A DNA stretch of 64,000 nt, from positions 1-64,000 of the forward strand of contig NZ_FXAK01000010.1 in assembly GCF_900177515.1 (NCBI RefSeq). Reading direction: 5' to 3'. Below, one piece after another: positions 14,998-23,249 of the stretch. The position numbers and the translations under genes were made by a program. Under the pieces are notes generated by a model, which saw nothing but the letters and a program-made list of their open reading frames with translations, made no database searches and was not told where the DNA came from. Each line of letters begins with the position of its first letter. Position 1 is the first letter of the stretch. The DNA is from Azospirillum oryzae (lineage in GTDB: Bacteria > Pseudomonadota > Alphaproteobacteria > Azospirillales > Azospirillaceae).

Positions 14998-15993
14998 TCA
15001 AGCCCCCGGCGCACCCAAGGCGCGAAGGTGCTTGCGCGCCGCGTCGTACAGTTCATTCCAGGTATCGAACACCGCAACCCATGGGGCGCCATTTAGCGTG
15101 ACCGAACGGACGATGATCCGCGCCTCTCCGTTTTGGTCGGGGCCGTCCCGATCTTCCCGATAGAGGAGTTCCCGCGGGATGCCGGCATGGAGGACGCGCC
15201 CGAACAGGACGTTGTCACCAAGACCGTAGGTGTCTGCGATGCGGTCCAGCCCCATCCGCAGCGCTGCCTTGTACCGGCGCATGACCGACCGGGCATGGCT
15301 TGCCGATAGCTCCGTGATCGCTCCGTCCCGGATCACGACATGCTCGATGACGGACCACGGGATGACGCCCTCGAATGCGGGGAGCTGCTGGACCGCATCG
15401 CGAGCGGCTTGGAAGCGGCGGGAGGCGGACACTGCGAAGTCTTCCCAGCACCGCCCGGCGTCCGGGCTGATGGAGCCAATCGGCGGGGCAGCATCGTCCC
15501 GCGACTCCTTCGCCCCGCTCATGACCTTGATGTCTTGCGCCAGGCGGTCGCCCGCTTCGTGCTGGCGCATCGTCAACAGCTTGCGTTGGTTCAGGGTGTC
15601 CAGGCTGGAGACGGCGCGGGCGCGCATCTGTCCGGCCCGCATCGTCCCCTCTTCCACGATCTCCCCACGGTCCCGCCGGAGCCGTTCCGGGGTTACCACA
15701 CCCACCCGGCCGACCTGTTCGGCTTGGCGCGACCGCTCGGCCGTCTTCATCGACCGGGCGCGGTCTAGGAGGAGGTCCGTCACCAGATCGGTGACGTCCT
15801 CCAACTCCCCATCCTCTTCGGACTTCCGGAAGTGCCGGCGGATGACCTTCCCGTCCGCCAACCCGAGTTCGGCCGTCCAGTAATCCGGCAGATCGGTACG
15901 GCGCTTGGCCATGGCGTCGACGGTCAGCGTCACCGGAAGAACGAAGGCGACCGACGGGGCGGGCTTGTTGCTGATCATGCTGTTCGTCTTCAC
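14998..15993 (-). CDS. DUF6456-like protein, candidate late-gene regulator
   Basis: A 331-residue protein. GTG at 15993 is chosen because GGGAGG lies 8 bases upstream and the GTG overlaps the previous stop (GTGA). The C-terminal half (about 150-290) matches the layout of DUF6456: RQHEAGDRLAQD, CWEDFAVSAS, then AALRMGLDRIADTYGL. Proteins of this type occur in alphaproteobacteria and their phages next to late genes. Being last before a strong terminator and the late operon is the position of lambda Q or RinA-type activators. The regulatory role is an inference from position only. Confidence 0.6.
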   Translation of the reverse strand: MKTNSMISNKPAPSVAFVLPVTLTVDAMAKRRTDLPDYWTAELGLADGKVIRRHFRKSEEDGELEDVTDLVTDLLLDRARSMKTAERSRQAEQVGRVGVVTPERLRRDRGEIVEEGTMRAGQMRARAVSSLDTLNQRKLLTMRQHEAGDRLAQDIKVMSGAKESRDDAAPPIGSISPDAGRCWEDFAVSASRRFQAARDAVQQLPAFEGVIPWSVIEHVVIRDGAITELSASHARSVMRRYKAALRMGLDRIADTYGLGDNVLFGRVLHAGIPRELLYREDRDGPDQNGEARIIVRSVTLNGAPWVAVFDTWNELYDAARKHLRALGAPGA

Positions 15994-16316
15994 GCTGCCC
16001 ACCTCCCAATCCCATCCCAGGCGTAGTTCAGCACAACGCCGCCCATGAAGCCGACGGTATCCTCCACCTCGTCACAGGCCGTGATCATCGCGCCCCAACC
16101 GCCGATGCCGTCCAGCCGCTCGCCAATGGCCTGGATTTCGCCCTTGAGCCTCATCTCGGTCGGGTCGTCGTGGATGCTCCCGCGGCCCGATGCCTCGAAG
16201 CGCTCCCGGTTCGCGCTCACGGCGCGGGTCAGCTTGATCAGTTCGGCCGTCAGCCGTTCGTGTTCCGTACCCTTTGGCGGGTAGCCCCCGCCGATCTGCG
16301 AAACCTCTTGGTTCAT
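15990..16316 (-). CDS. Hypothetical phage early protein, 108 aa
   Basis: The protein starts MNQEVSQIGGGYPPKGTEHE. Residues 18-75 are predicted helical and charged, and the end is GVVLNYAWDGIGRWAA. It lies 9 bases after the primase-helicase gene and overlaps the next gene by 4 bases, so it is a member of the replication operon. No family is recognised. Confidence 0.65.
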   Translation of the reverse strand: MNQEVSQIGGGYPPKGTEHERLTAELIKLTRAVSANRERFEASGRGSIHDDPTEMRLKGEIQAIGERLDGIGGWGAMITACDEVEDTVGFMGGVVLNYAWDGIGRWAA

Positions 16317-16325
16317 GGCAATTCC

Positions 16326-18110
16326 TCAGTAGATCGGGGAGTAGATGCCGGTGGGGATGTCGTATTCGAAGTCAGCGGCGCCGGGCCGGCCGAGTTCCTT
16401 GGACCGGACCTTGTGAACCTTCACCAGCGTGGAGCTTTTCGCGCCACGGGGCAGGATCGAGCGGTCACGCCAGACCGTGAAGCCGATGTCGGCCTTGTTG
16501 TTCCAATGGGCGCCACCGGAAATGTCGTAGAGACCGGGAACAGGCTCGGCAGTGCCTTCGCCGTTGGTCTGGAGTTTGGTCGGGTGGGCGACGATGAAAA
16601 CGTCGACACCGTGGTTCTCCCCAAACCGCCGCAGCTTGCCCAGCACCTCGCTGATGTATTCGGTTTCCGTCTTGCCCGGCTGCCGGCGATGTTCGATCTC
16701 GTTGTACGGGTCGATGATCAGCGCCTTGATCCCGTGGCGCATGACCAGAACTCGCGACTTCTCGATGATCCAATCCACAGTCGGGGCGTCATCATCCGCC
16801 CGGATGAAATGGATGTGATGTCTCACCCACTCTCGCGCCGCCTCCAGTTCCATTTCATCCATCCTCAGCCGACGGTGATCATTATAGCAGAAAAACGGCT
16901 TTCCGATGATCTTTTCTGCAAACTTTGCAATGTGTCGAGGCGGAGCATTCTCGAACGAACAATATCCGACCTTCCATCCATAGGTCCGGGCATAGTTGAC
17001 CATGAGCTGGTCGACAAACTCGCTTTTCCCGTGATTAGGGATGCCGGTGACGACGACCAGCAGGCCCGTTCCCGTCAACTTCATGAGCGGGTCCAGATTG
17101 TCGAAGCCGGTGGTCAGACCGACAGCACGCTCCCCGTTGTAGAGGGCCAGGACGTCATCCCAGAAATCTTCGGCCGTGTGGACGCCGCGGATCGGGTACG
17201 GCTGCGCCGACTCGATCATCAGACGCAGGGCGTCCGGCCCCAACTTCAGCAGGACGTCGTTGGCATCCTTGCAGCCTTCGGGATAGCGGACACGCCAGCA
17301 ACGCTCCTTCCCCAGCCGGCGGGCCAACTCTTCCGCCAGATTGCCGCCCGGCCCGTCACCGTCGGTGGCGATGATGATCTTGCGCACCGACGCCAACCGG
17401 TCGGCCGCGTTCACCATCGCCTCGAACCGCCGGTCGGAGTCTCGCGTCGGATCGTCTTCGTCTTTCAGCTTCGCGGGCGCACCGTCAGGAAGGGTGGTGA
17501 CGGAGCGATAGCCGCCCGTCATGCAGGCGAGGACGTCCATCTCGCCTTCCACCCAGATCAGCACGTCGTCGGCGATCTGGTCGAAGTTGTACAGCGCCCG
17601 CTCCGCGTCCTTGTCTTGCGCGAAGTTCTTCTCACGGTCGCGGTACTTGTTGTTCTCCAGTTCCCCGCCCCTCAGGTAGGGGAACACCACGCAAGGACGC
17701 TCCTCCCCAACCTGAGAGAAGAACTTCACGCCGCGGTACACGCCCATCTCCTCCACCACGTCGCGGGCGATCCCACGCCCGTCGAAGAAGCTCAGGAAAG
17801 CGTCGGGGCGCGGCGTCTCCACCGGCGGATCAGGGCGACGGATAGGCGCCTTCGGGGCAGGGCGGCGGAAGCTACCCACACCCGCGGCGCGCCGGCCGGG
17901 GATGTTGCCGGTCCATTCGCAGTGATGACACCGCCACACCGCCCCGCCATCGTCGTCCAGCTTCACCGACAGGCAGGGCTTGCCCTTGTTCGCCCCGTGG
18001 CGCTGGGCAGAGCACTGCGGGCAGGTCGTCGCATTGTCGCCGTGACGGAAGGCTCCGCCACGCTGGGGCCGGATGCCATGCCCGGCCAGTTCGTTCAGCA
18101 GATCGGTCAT
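16326..18110 (-). CDS. Phage primase-helicase (T7 gp4-like, TOPRIM + DnaB)
   Basis: A 594-residue bifunctional replication protein that makes primers and unwinds DNA. The zinc-binding domain has Cys pairs at 30/33 and 61/64. TOPRIM motifs lie at about 183-195 (WVEGEMDVLA) and 244-252 (IIATDGDGPGG). The RecA-type helicase has Walker A TGIPNHGKSEF at about 355 and Walker B ALIIDPYNE at about 460, then VFIVAHPTKL. The ATG at 18110 overlaps the stop of the upstream replication gene (ATGA). The length fits phage fusion primase-helicases. Confidence 0.93.
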   Translation of the reverse strand: MTDLLNELAGHGIRPQRGGAFRHGDNATTCPQCSAQRHGANKGKPCLSVKLDDDGGAVWRCHHCEWTGNIPGRRAAGVGSFRRPAPKAPIRRPDPPVETPRPDAFLSFFDGRGIARDVVEEMGVYRGVKFFSQVGEERPCVVFPYLRGGELENNKYRDREKNFAQDKDAERALYNFDQIADDVLIWVEGEMDVLACMTGGYRSVTTLPDGAPAKLKDEDDPTRDSDRRFEAMVNAADRLASVRKIIIATDGDGPGGNLAEELARRLGKERCWRVRYPEGCKDANDVLLKLGPDALRLMIESAQPYPIRGVHTAEDFWDDVLALYNGERAVGLTTGFDNLDPLMKLTGTGLLVVVTGIPNHGKSEFVDQLMVNYARTYGWKVGYCSFENAPPRHIAKFAEKIIGKPFFCYNDHRRLRMDEMELEAAREWVRHHIHFIRADDDAPTVDWIIEKSRVLVMRHGIKALIIDPYNEIEHRRQPGKTETEYISEVLGKLRRFGENHGVDVFIVAHPTKLQTNGEGTAEPVPGLYDISGGAHWNNKADIGFTVWRDRSILPRGAKSSTLVKVHKVRSKELGRPGAADFEYDIPTGIYSPIY

Positions 18111-19087
18111 CGCAGATACGCCCAGCTTGTCGGTGTCTTGCGCCACGCCCCGCACATCGTGCCCACGGGGGCATCGTCCCATGGCGGCGGACGGTCCCGG
18201 TCGGTCCAGGCGCGCGGGTCGGTACGCCACGGCGCCTCATCCTGTGGACGCTGGTCCAGCAGGTCCCGCCAACGTTCCTGGTTCAGGAAGGTGAGCGCCT
18301 GCGCCACCCCGTCGGTGCGATCCTTCCCCAGCGCTCGGATGTTCCGACCATAGGCCTTGGCGCCGTTGATCATCGCTTCCGGGTCCACCCCCGCCTTGAC
18401 CAGCCGGGCGAACTTGTCCTTTGCCGGCTTCTTCGGGTTCGACGCCGTGCCGCGTGACGGGTAAACCGACCAAAACTCTTCGAACCGATCATCCGCACGG
18501 GTCGCGTCGGCATCGCCGACCGACCGCTCAGAGATCTCTTCTCCCTTCCTATCCCTTCCTTTCCTATCAGGCGGGAATGGTCCGGGAACACTCTGGGAGT
18601 GGTCCGGGAGCGGTTCGGGAATAGCCCCGTCCTGTTCGCCGACAGCTTCGGGAATGCTCGTGGAAGACATCGGCACAGGGGCGGGAATGGTCGAGGATTG
18701 GACCGGGACCGTTCCGCCACAGAAAAGGGAATGGTCGGGGATCGCTCCGGGACTATCGGGCTGCGGATAGCGGAGCGGCTGCGGCTTGTCGATGCGCTGG
18801 TGCTGCTTCCAGCCGGTCACATAGAGGTACTGCTGGCCTTCGAAGGTGAACCGGCCGATCAGCCCTTGCACGATGGCCTCGTCCAGCCACGTACCGAGCA
18901 AGGCGAGCGTCACGTCTTCGTCAGACGGGTAAATCTCCGCCTTGATCTTGCGGAGTGAGGCGAGATGGACGCCGCCGTCGTCGCAGAACGGCCACAACAG
19001 GATGAAGGTCAACCGGGCGTCCCGCGACAGCGCCATGGTGTCATCGGAGGTGCAAAATTCAGGCTTCACGCTGCGGATGCGCGCCAT
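18107..19087 (-). CDS. Phage replication initiator-like winged-helix protein
   Basis: A 326-residue protein starting MARIRSVKPEFCTSDDTMAL, the typical start of phage replication proteins with an N-terminal winged helix. Conserved hydrophobic WLDEAIVQGLIGRF and LYVTGWKQHQRIDKP segments fit that domain. The middle is a Pro/Ser-rich linker (about 130-200). The C-terminal part, with EEFWSVYPSRG and the following helices, resembles DnaD-like or helicase-loader regions. It directly precedes the primase-helicase with ATGA overlap, supporting a replisome-loading role. ATG at 19087 lies one base after the previous stop. Confidence 0.8.
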   Translation of the reverse strand: MARIRSVKPEFCTSDDTMALSRDARLTFILLWPFCDDGGVHLASLRKIKAEIYPSDEDVTLALLGTWLDEAIVQGLIGRFTFEGQQYLYVTGWKQHQRIDKPQPLRYPQPDSPGAIPDHSLFCGGTVPVQSSTIPAPVPMSSTSIPEAVGEQDGAIPEPLPDHSQSVPGPFPPDRKGRDRKGEEISERSVGDADATRADDRFEEFWSVYPSRGTASNPKKPAKDKFARLVKAGVDPEAMINGAKAYGRNIRALGKDRTDGVAQALTFLNQERWRDLLDQRPQDEAPWRTDPRAWTDRDRPPPWDDAPVGTMCGAWRKTPTSWAYLR

Positions 19088-19088
19088 G

Positions 19089-19289
19089 TCAGCGGCCCTC
19101 CAGTTGGCCGGCGACAGAGTCGAGGCGCCGGGCAATCTCACGCAGGCCGTCCAGATCGACAGCGCTTTCAGCGATGCAGTCCCGGATGTCGGCAGCCGCA
19201 CCACGCACCCGTTCGGCAGCGGAGTGGTGCCGGATCATCCGGGGGCGGGGATGGACAGGAAGCCGTGTCACGTTGGTGGTCTCGGTCAT
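19089..19289 (-). CDS. Hypothetical phage early protein, 66 aa
   Basis: A small protein starting MTETTNVTRLPVHPRPRMIR with a helical second half containing ADIRDCIAESAVDLDGLREI. The ATG shares one base with the previous stop (TGATG), and the next gene starts one base after its stop, which supports it as a real operon gene. Function unknown. Confidence 0.65.
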   Translation of the reverse strand: MTETTNVTRLPVHPRPRMIRHHSAAERVRGAAADIRDCIAESAVDLDGLREIARRLDSVAGQLEGR

Positions 19290-19699
19290 CAGACGGCCTC
19301 CCCGTTTCGGTATGCACGCTCCAGGTCCGCATAACGGTGCGGCTCGCGGGCGACACGGCTGTCGGAATACGAGCGGTTCAGCCACCAGTAAATCCGGCGG
19401 GTCAGTTCCCGGTGGGCTATGTCGATCCCATCCGGCCCATCCGGATCTCGGTTCATCCGGGCAACCCGCCACCCATGCCAGTAGGAGCGGGAGCGGTTGG
19501 TGCCCGGCTCCAGGCCATTGGGATCGTTGAGGAAGTCCCGGCCGCCGGCTATCGCTTCGTCCGGGTCCAGCCGGTCAAGGTCGCACAGCATCGTCACCGG
19601 GACCTTCACGCCTCTGCGCCACAGGTTGTCGACGCCCTCCAGCGCCGGGAGGTAATTCTCCGGCGGCGCCGGATAGCGGCCTTCATGTTGCGTGGTCAT
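19289..19699 (-). CDS. Hypothetical phage early protein, 136 aa
   Basis: The protein starts MTTQHEGRYPAPPENYLPAL. The middle contains GRDFLNDPNGLEPGTNRSRS and YWHGWRVARMNRD; the latter resembles the short nucleic-acid-associated motifs (W-x-G) of small phage proteins. ATG at 19699 overlaps the upstream stop (ATGA). No family is assigned. Confidence 0.65.
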   Translation of the reverse strand: MTTQHEGRYPAPPENYLPALEGVDNLWRRGVKVPVTMLCDLDRLDPDEAIAGGRDFLNDPNGLEPGTNRSRSYWHGWRVARMNRDPDGPDGIDIAHRELTRRIYWWLNRSYSDSRVAREPHRYADLERAYRNGEAV

Positions 19700-20553
19700 T
19701 CCGCGGCCTCCCGCACCCGATGCGCGGCAAGCCGCTCCAAGCCCCGCTGACGCGCCTGGATGGTCCAGGGCTTCACACCGGGGGCGGAAGCTGCCAGCGA
19801 CTCCAGCGCGCGTGTGGCGCCCACGATGGCGCCTTCGTCCAGCATCTCCACCTCGCCGCACATCACCGAGCCGACGAACGTGCCCAGCGCCACGTCCAGC
19901 CGCATGACGGCAGCGGCGATGCCGGTGTCAGGGTAGTGGGCGATCAGCTCCTCCAGTCCCCCGATCCGGTCGTAATCCGGGTAATCCGGCCGGGTGGCAC
20001 TCGGGCCGTTGTGGCGCTGGTCGACCTGCTCCATCAGCGCCGACCATTCCCGATGCAAGCCGATCAGGTCATCCGATGCGGCGGCCAAAGCTTCCGCATC
20101 CGCCAGCGCCGATGCCAGCAGCCCAGACGCATAGCCGGACATGTCGCCGCCGTCCTCTACCTCGACGGTCAGCACGCGCAGCTTGGTGACGATGGCCTGG
20201 ACGGTGCCGGACCTGTCGTCGGCAAGGGCATGGCCGAGTCGCCCGACGTCCTCACTGGCCGCGTTGACGGCGGCTTCAATCTCGGCAAGGCCGAGCCGCT
20301 GCCGGGCTTCGTTGTGCGCGACGATGGCACGCTCCAACCGGCCCTTCAGCCGCTCCTTCACCCTCGGCGAAAGCCGCCTGTCCCGGTCGATCTCTGCGGC
20401 CGAGAGGTAAACCGTGCCGCGCTTGCCATGCGAGACGAACGGCCAAGGCACCTCATGCCCGACCGCTTCGCCATGCGCGTCCAGCGCGTCGATACGCTCA
20501 ATGAATGTGGCGCGGGCTTCGTGCCACTGCGCCCCTGTCTCGGTGATGGTCAT
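19696..20553 (-). CDS. Hypothetical phage early protein, 285 aa
   Basis: A largely helical, soluble protein starting MTITETGAQWHEARATFIER. Residues about 60-110 form charged helices (RVKERLKGRLERAIVAHNEA), and the rest alternates acidic and Ala-rich helices. No catalytic motif or membrane segment is visible. It is coupled by ATGA overlaps to both neighbours in the early operon. Function unknown. Confidence 0.65.
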   Translation of the reverse strand: MTITETGAQWHEARATFIERIDALDAHGEAVGHEVPWPFVSHGKRGTVYLSAAEIDRDRRLSPRVKERLKGRLERAIVAHNEARQRLGLAEIEAAVNAASEDVGRLGHALADDRSGTVQAIVTKLRVLTVEVEDGGDMSGYASGLLASALADAEALAAASDDLIGLHREWSALMEQVDQRHNGPSATRPDYPDYDRIGGLEELIAHYPDTGIAAAVMRLDVALGTFVGSVMCGEVEMLDEGAIVGATRALESLAASAPGVKPWTIQARQRGLERLAAHRVREAAE

Positions 20554-21560
20554 GGGGTCGCTCCATTTTCAGGGAACAAGTCCCGCTGTCTCGGATCGGC
20601 CGGCGCAGTGGCGGCCTTGGGTTTCGTCTTGCGTGGTCGGCGGCTCGGTGGCGCGCCGACGGATGTTGCATGCGGGGCGTGCATCACCAGCCGCTCGAAG
20701 GCGTCGATGATCGACGGCACCGCATCGCAGACGTCGTGCGTGTTGTCGGCATCTCGGGCAAACTGAAGGCGGATGTGCAGGTCATCCATCGTGACGATGG
20801 GAAGCTCCGACTCGTAGAGCCGACGCACCCGCTCCCATCGGTAATGGGCCGGGAGGTCCAGCACCTCGTAAGCGCCATACGCTTCTTGGATCAGGTCTAG
20901 TTCGCGACTGCGCTGCTCCCAGGCCAGATGCTCGTCACGCGCCTCACGGATCGTGGAGGGCATGGGATAAGCGTTCTCGATTGCCAGCCGGCAGGGGGCG
21001 ACCGGATGCTTGGTCGAGCCATATGGTTCCCACCCACCCATCCGCTTGTGCCATCGGCCGCTCTGGTGCGCGAACTCAGGATCGACTTCGACGTTCGCCC
21101 CCTCCAGCCAAGGCATTGCCGCTTCATGGAGAAGTTGCTCCCGCTCGTCCCGCGCCGCTGCGGCTTCAAAACAGCCATACCGGGCGATGATGGCCGCCCG
21201 TTCTGCCGCGTGCTTCTGGCGATCCCGCTCAAACCGCGCGTCGTTGGATGCCTTCCAACTCTCGTAATCCGCCTTGCTCCCCCACTTGTTGCCGCATGGG
21301 TCGACGTAGGGCGCAGGCTTCTTCTTTGCCGTCGGCTCGGCCCATTGCCGCATCAGGTCGTCGAATTCGGCATCGGTGAAGCTGGCAGAGTTGTCGGGCA
21401 CAGCGGGTGTCCCCATCCGCTGGGCGACGTCGGTGAACGTCATCCCAGCGGTCTGGAGCATGCCACGCGCCTTCCGCAGCGCCGCCAGCGCCTCCCCATC
21501 GTGGTCGGAGCCGGCGAGCGCGAGAACCTTGGCAAATCTGTCAGTGTCCAAGGTGGGCAT
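20550..21560 (-). CDS. Phage protein with DUF2786-like N-terminal motif
   Basis: A 336-residue protein. The start, residues 9-40 (KVLALAGSDHDGEALAALRK followed by an alpha-helix), resembles the short repeat that opens DUF2786 and related phage proteins. After an Ala/Glu-rich helical middle, the C-terminal part contains LDLPAHYRWERVRRLYESEL and a basic Pro-rich tail. It is the second large gene of the early operon and overlaps the next by ATGA. The function is not known; a DNA-metabolism role is only a positional guess. Confidence 0.6.
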   Translation of the reverse strand: MPTLDTDRFAKVLALAGSDHDGEALAALRKARGMLQTAGMTFTDVAQRMGTPAVPDNSASFTDAEFDDLMRQWAEPTAKKKPAPYVDPCGNKWGSKADYESWKASNDARFERDRQKHAAERAAIIARYGCFEAAAARDEREQLLHEAAMPWLEGANVEVDPEFAHQSGRWHKRMGGWEPYGSTKHPVAPCRLAIENAYPMPSTIREARDEHLAWEQRSRELDLIQEAYGAYEVLDLPAHYRWERVRRLYESELPIVTMDDLHIRLQFARDADNTHDVCDAVPSIIDAFERLVMHAPHATSVGAPPSRRPRKTKPKAATAPADPRQRDLFPENGATP

Positions 21561-21572
21561 GCCGGCGCCCCC

Positions 21573-22493
21573 TCAGTGCTGTATGGTGGTGTCGGTGGAC
21601 GGGGTGGCAGACATCGCCGCGACCAGAGCCGGGACGATGTCTGCCTTCCAACGCAGCCAGTTCACCGAGGAACCGTCACGATGCTTCTTGCCCGTGACGG
21701 TCCACTCCTTGAACGGGTCGCCCTTTTCGGTCGGAACCCAGGGTGTGGCCTTTGTTGCGCCCTTTTCCTGGAAGCCGTATCGCATCAGCAGGCTGTTGAC
21801 CTTCTGCCCAGAAAGCACGGCACCGCCGGTCAATGATGCCAGTTCGGCCCCGATGTCCGACGGCGATAGATGCGGCGAGCCGGCAGGAGCGGACAAAGCC
21901 TTCACGCCAGCCGTTTCGAGAATGTCCTTGCCGGTATCGGCCACGGTCGCTCGATTGGCCGCCAACGCCGCTTCGCTGGCGCTGAACCCGATCATCTTCA
22001 TGGTGCGCATGTAGTCGCGGAAGACCGCATTCGGGGATGGAAGGCGGGGCTTCGCTGCTTTAGGCGGCGGTTCGGTGTTCAGAGAAACTCCCGTCGCCGT
22101 CGCGTAGCCCTGCCTCTTGATGTCGTGTATCCACTCCGTCACCTGGACGGCGAAGGCTGGACTGCACCACTGCGCGAAATGGTAGCCGACTTGCGGATGC
22201 CCCCAGGTGCCGCCGCCACGGCCGGGACGTCCCGGCTTGGAGATGATCAAGCTGTCCCTCGGAATTCCGAGAGATAGGGACAACTCATCAAGAAAGGCAG
22301 CCGTGCCAGCATTTTCCATATAATGGGAGGGCTGCTTTCCTGTAGCCTTCCCCATCGCGGTCAGGTTCAGGTAGCCATCCGCCAAGCGTTGTCCGATTAC
22401 CTTTCCGTTGAATTGACGGTCGATAACGGCAGGAATGGGTCCAGATGATTTCTGGACGTGCGGGGGCTCTGCGCCCATAAATGAGTCGCTCAC
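21573..22493 (-). CDS. KilA-N domain phage regulatory protein
   Basis: A 306-residue protein. The N-terminal KilA-N DNA-binding domain (about residues 22-130) has the family features: GYLNLTAMGKATGKQPSHYM, then GGGTWGHPQVGYHFAQWCSP and FAVQVTEWIHDIKRQG. The C-terminal half (about 190-300) resembles phage antirepressor C-terminal domains (SLLMRYGFQEKG). GTG at 22493 is used, with AAGGA upstream. It is the first large gene of the early operon, which fits an antirepressor or early regulator. Confidence 0.85.
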   Translation of the reverse strand: MSDSFMGAEPPHVQKSSGPIPAVIDRQFNGKVIGQRLADGYLNLTAMGKATGKQPSHYMENAGTAAFLDELSLSLGIPRDSLIISKPGRPGRGGGTWGHPQVGYHFAQWCSPAFAVQVTEWIHDIKRQGYATATGVSLNTEPPPKAAKPRLPSPNAVFRDYMRTMKMIGFSASEAALAANRATVADTGKDILETAGVKALSAPAGSPHLSPSDIGAELASLTGGAVLSGQKVNSLLMRYGFQEKGATKATPWVPTEKGDPFKEWTVTGKKHRDGSSVNWLRWKADIVPALVAAMSATPSTDTTIQH

Positions 22494-22639
22494 GTTTTCA
22501 GTCCTTGGTGGGGTTGGGAATGGGGCTACCGCGCCCGCCGCGCCAACAGCGGGTGATGTGATCCGGTGGCGGTGTCGCCCTTAGCTGTGGAGATGCGCGC
22601 CACCGGGTGCATTCCGGTCTGGCGCATCGCTAAATCCGA

Positions 22640-22885
22640 TCAGGCGGCCATGCCGGCAACTGCCGACGTCTCCGCCCGCCGCGCCCGCTCTGCGCGGGTT
22701 GCCTCCAGCCGACGATCCCTGAATTCGGCGTCAGCCTCTTCCGTGATGAAGTGCCGCCGGCCAACCATGATGGTCTCGGGCATCATCTCGGGCTTGTTTG
22801 CGAGATAGAACCGCGCCGTGGAATACGGGACGCTATTGGCGTCGCACCAGTCCTTCAGCGGGGTCATGGTCTTGCGTGCCTTCAT
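22640..22885 (-). CDS. Small HTH protein, Cro/Cox/excisionase-like
   Basis: An 81-residue basic protein starting MKARKTMTPLKDWCDANSVP. The segment DWCDANSVPYSTARFYLANK forms a likely helix-turn-helix, followed by MVGRRHFITEEADAEF, a layout common to AlpA/Xis-like proteins. GAGG upstream supports the ATG at 22885. It is the first gene downstream of the triple operator region, so it is a good candidate for the Cro or Cox role in the lysogeny switch. Confidence 0.65.
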   Translation of the reverse strand: MKARKTMTPLKDWCDANSVPYSTARFYLANKPEMMPETIMVGRRHFITEEADAEFRDRRLEATRAERARRAETSAVAGMAA

Positions 22886-23018
22886 AGGAACATCCTCTGC
22901 GGTAAGGCGCCGCGCTACCAACCGAAGCGGGGTAGCCAGTTAGCGCTTGCTGAAGATGATTTAGACGCAAGAAAGAGGGATGGGAAGTTGGCAAGGTACT
23001 TGGTGTCGGAAGACATCG

Positions 23019-23145
23019 AGGTGCTTGCACCTGTGAGAGTTGGCGTCTTCCACCAGATTGTAACGACCCCTGCTAGGTGCTGGCACCTCGGAGACCTATA
23101 ATTCACTCAGCGTATATCAAGATCATCTTCAAGGTGCCAGCACCT
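23019..23145. promoter_or_regulatory. Triple operator and early promoter region of prophage
   Basis: Three copies of the palindrome AGGTGC-NN-GCACCT lie at 23019-23032, 23075-23088 and 23132-23145. The third is part of a longer perfect palindrome with 11-base arms (23127-23150). A consensus TATAAT on the plus strand (23097-23102) lies between copies two and three, and copy two covers its -35 region. Triple operators beside the first early gene are the hallmark of a lambdoid repressor switch. The whole 22,886-23,250 gap holds no other confident gene. A plus-strand frame with AAGGGG before an ATG at 23164 may be the broken start of the repressor gene. Confidence 0.85.
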
Positions 23146-23249
23146 TGAAGGGGCGCAGCCTAGATGGCGCCTCGCAGCCAAAGCTTGGGCGCAAGGCACG
23201 TATGCGACCTCCGCCGTTTGGCAGTTCGACAGAAGTTTGACGTATGCCC

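Larger units (their letters stand above)
1..23150. mobile_element. Lambda-like tailed prophage (right part)
   Basis: Nearly every gene from the left edge to about 23,150 is a phage gene on the minus strand, in the usual order for a lambdoid siphophage read right to left: early control, replication, terminator, terminase, head, tail. The left part, including most of the tape measure, tail tip and probably lysis genes, lies outside the window. The right limit is placed between the operator cluster near 23,145 and the 3' end of the nucleobase permease at 23,250. No attachment-site repeat or integrase was recognised. An IS21 element has inserted within it, so the prophage may be defective. Confidence 0.93.
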
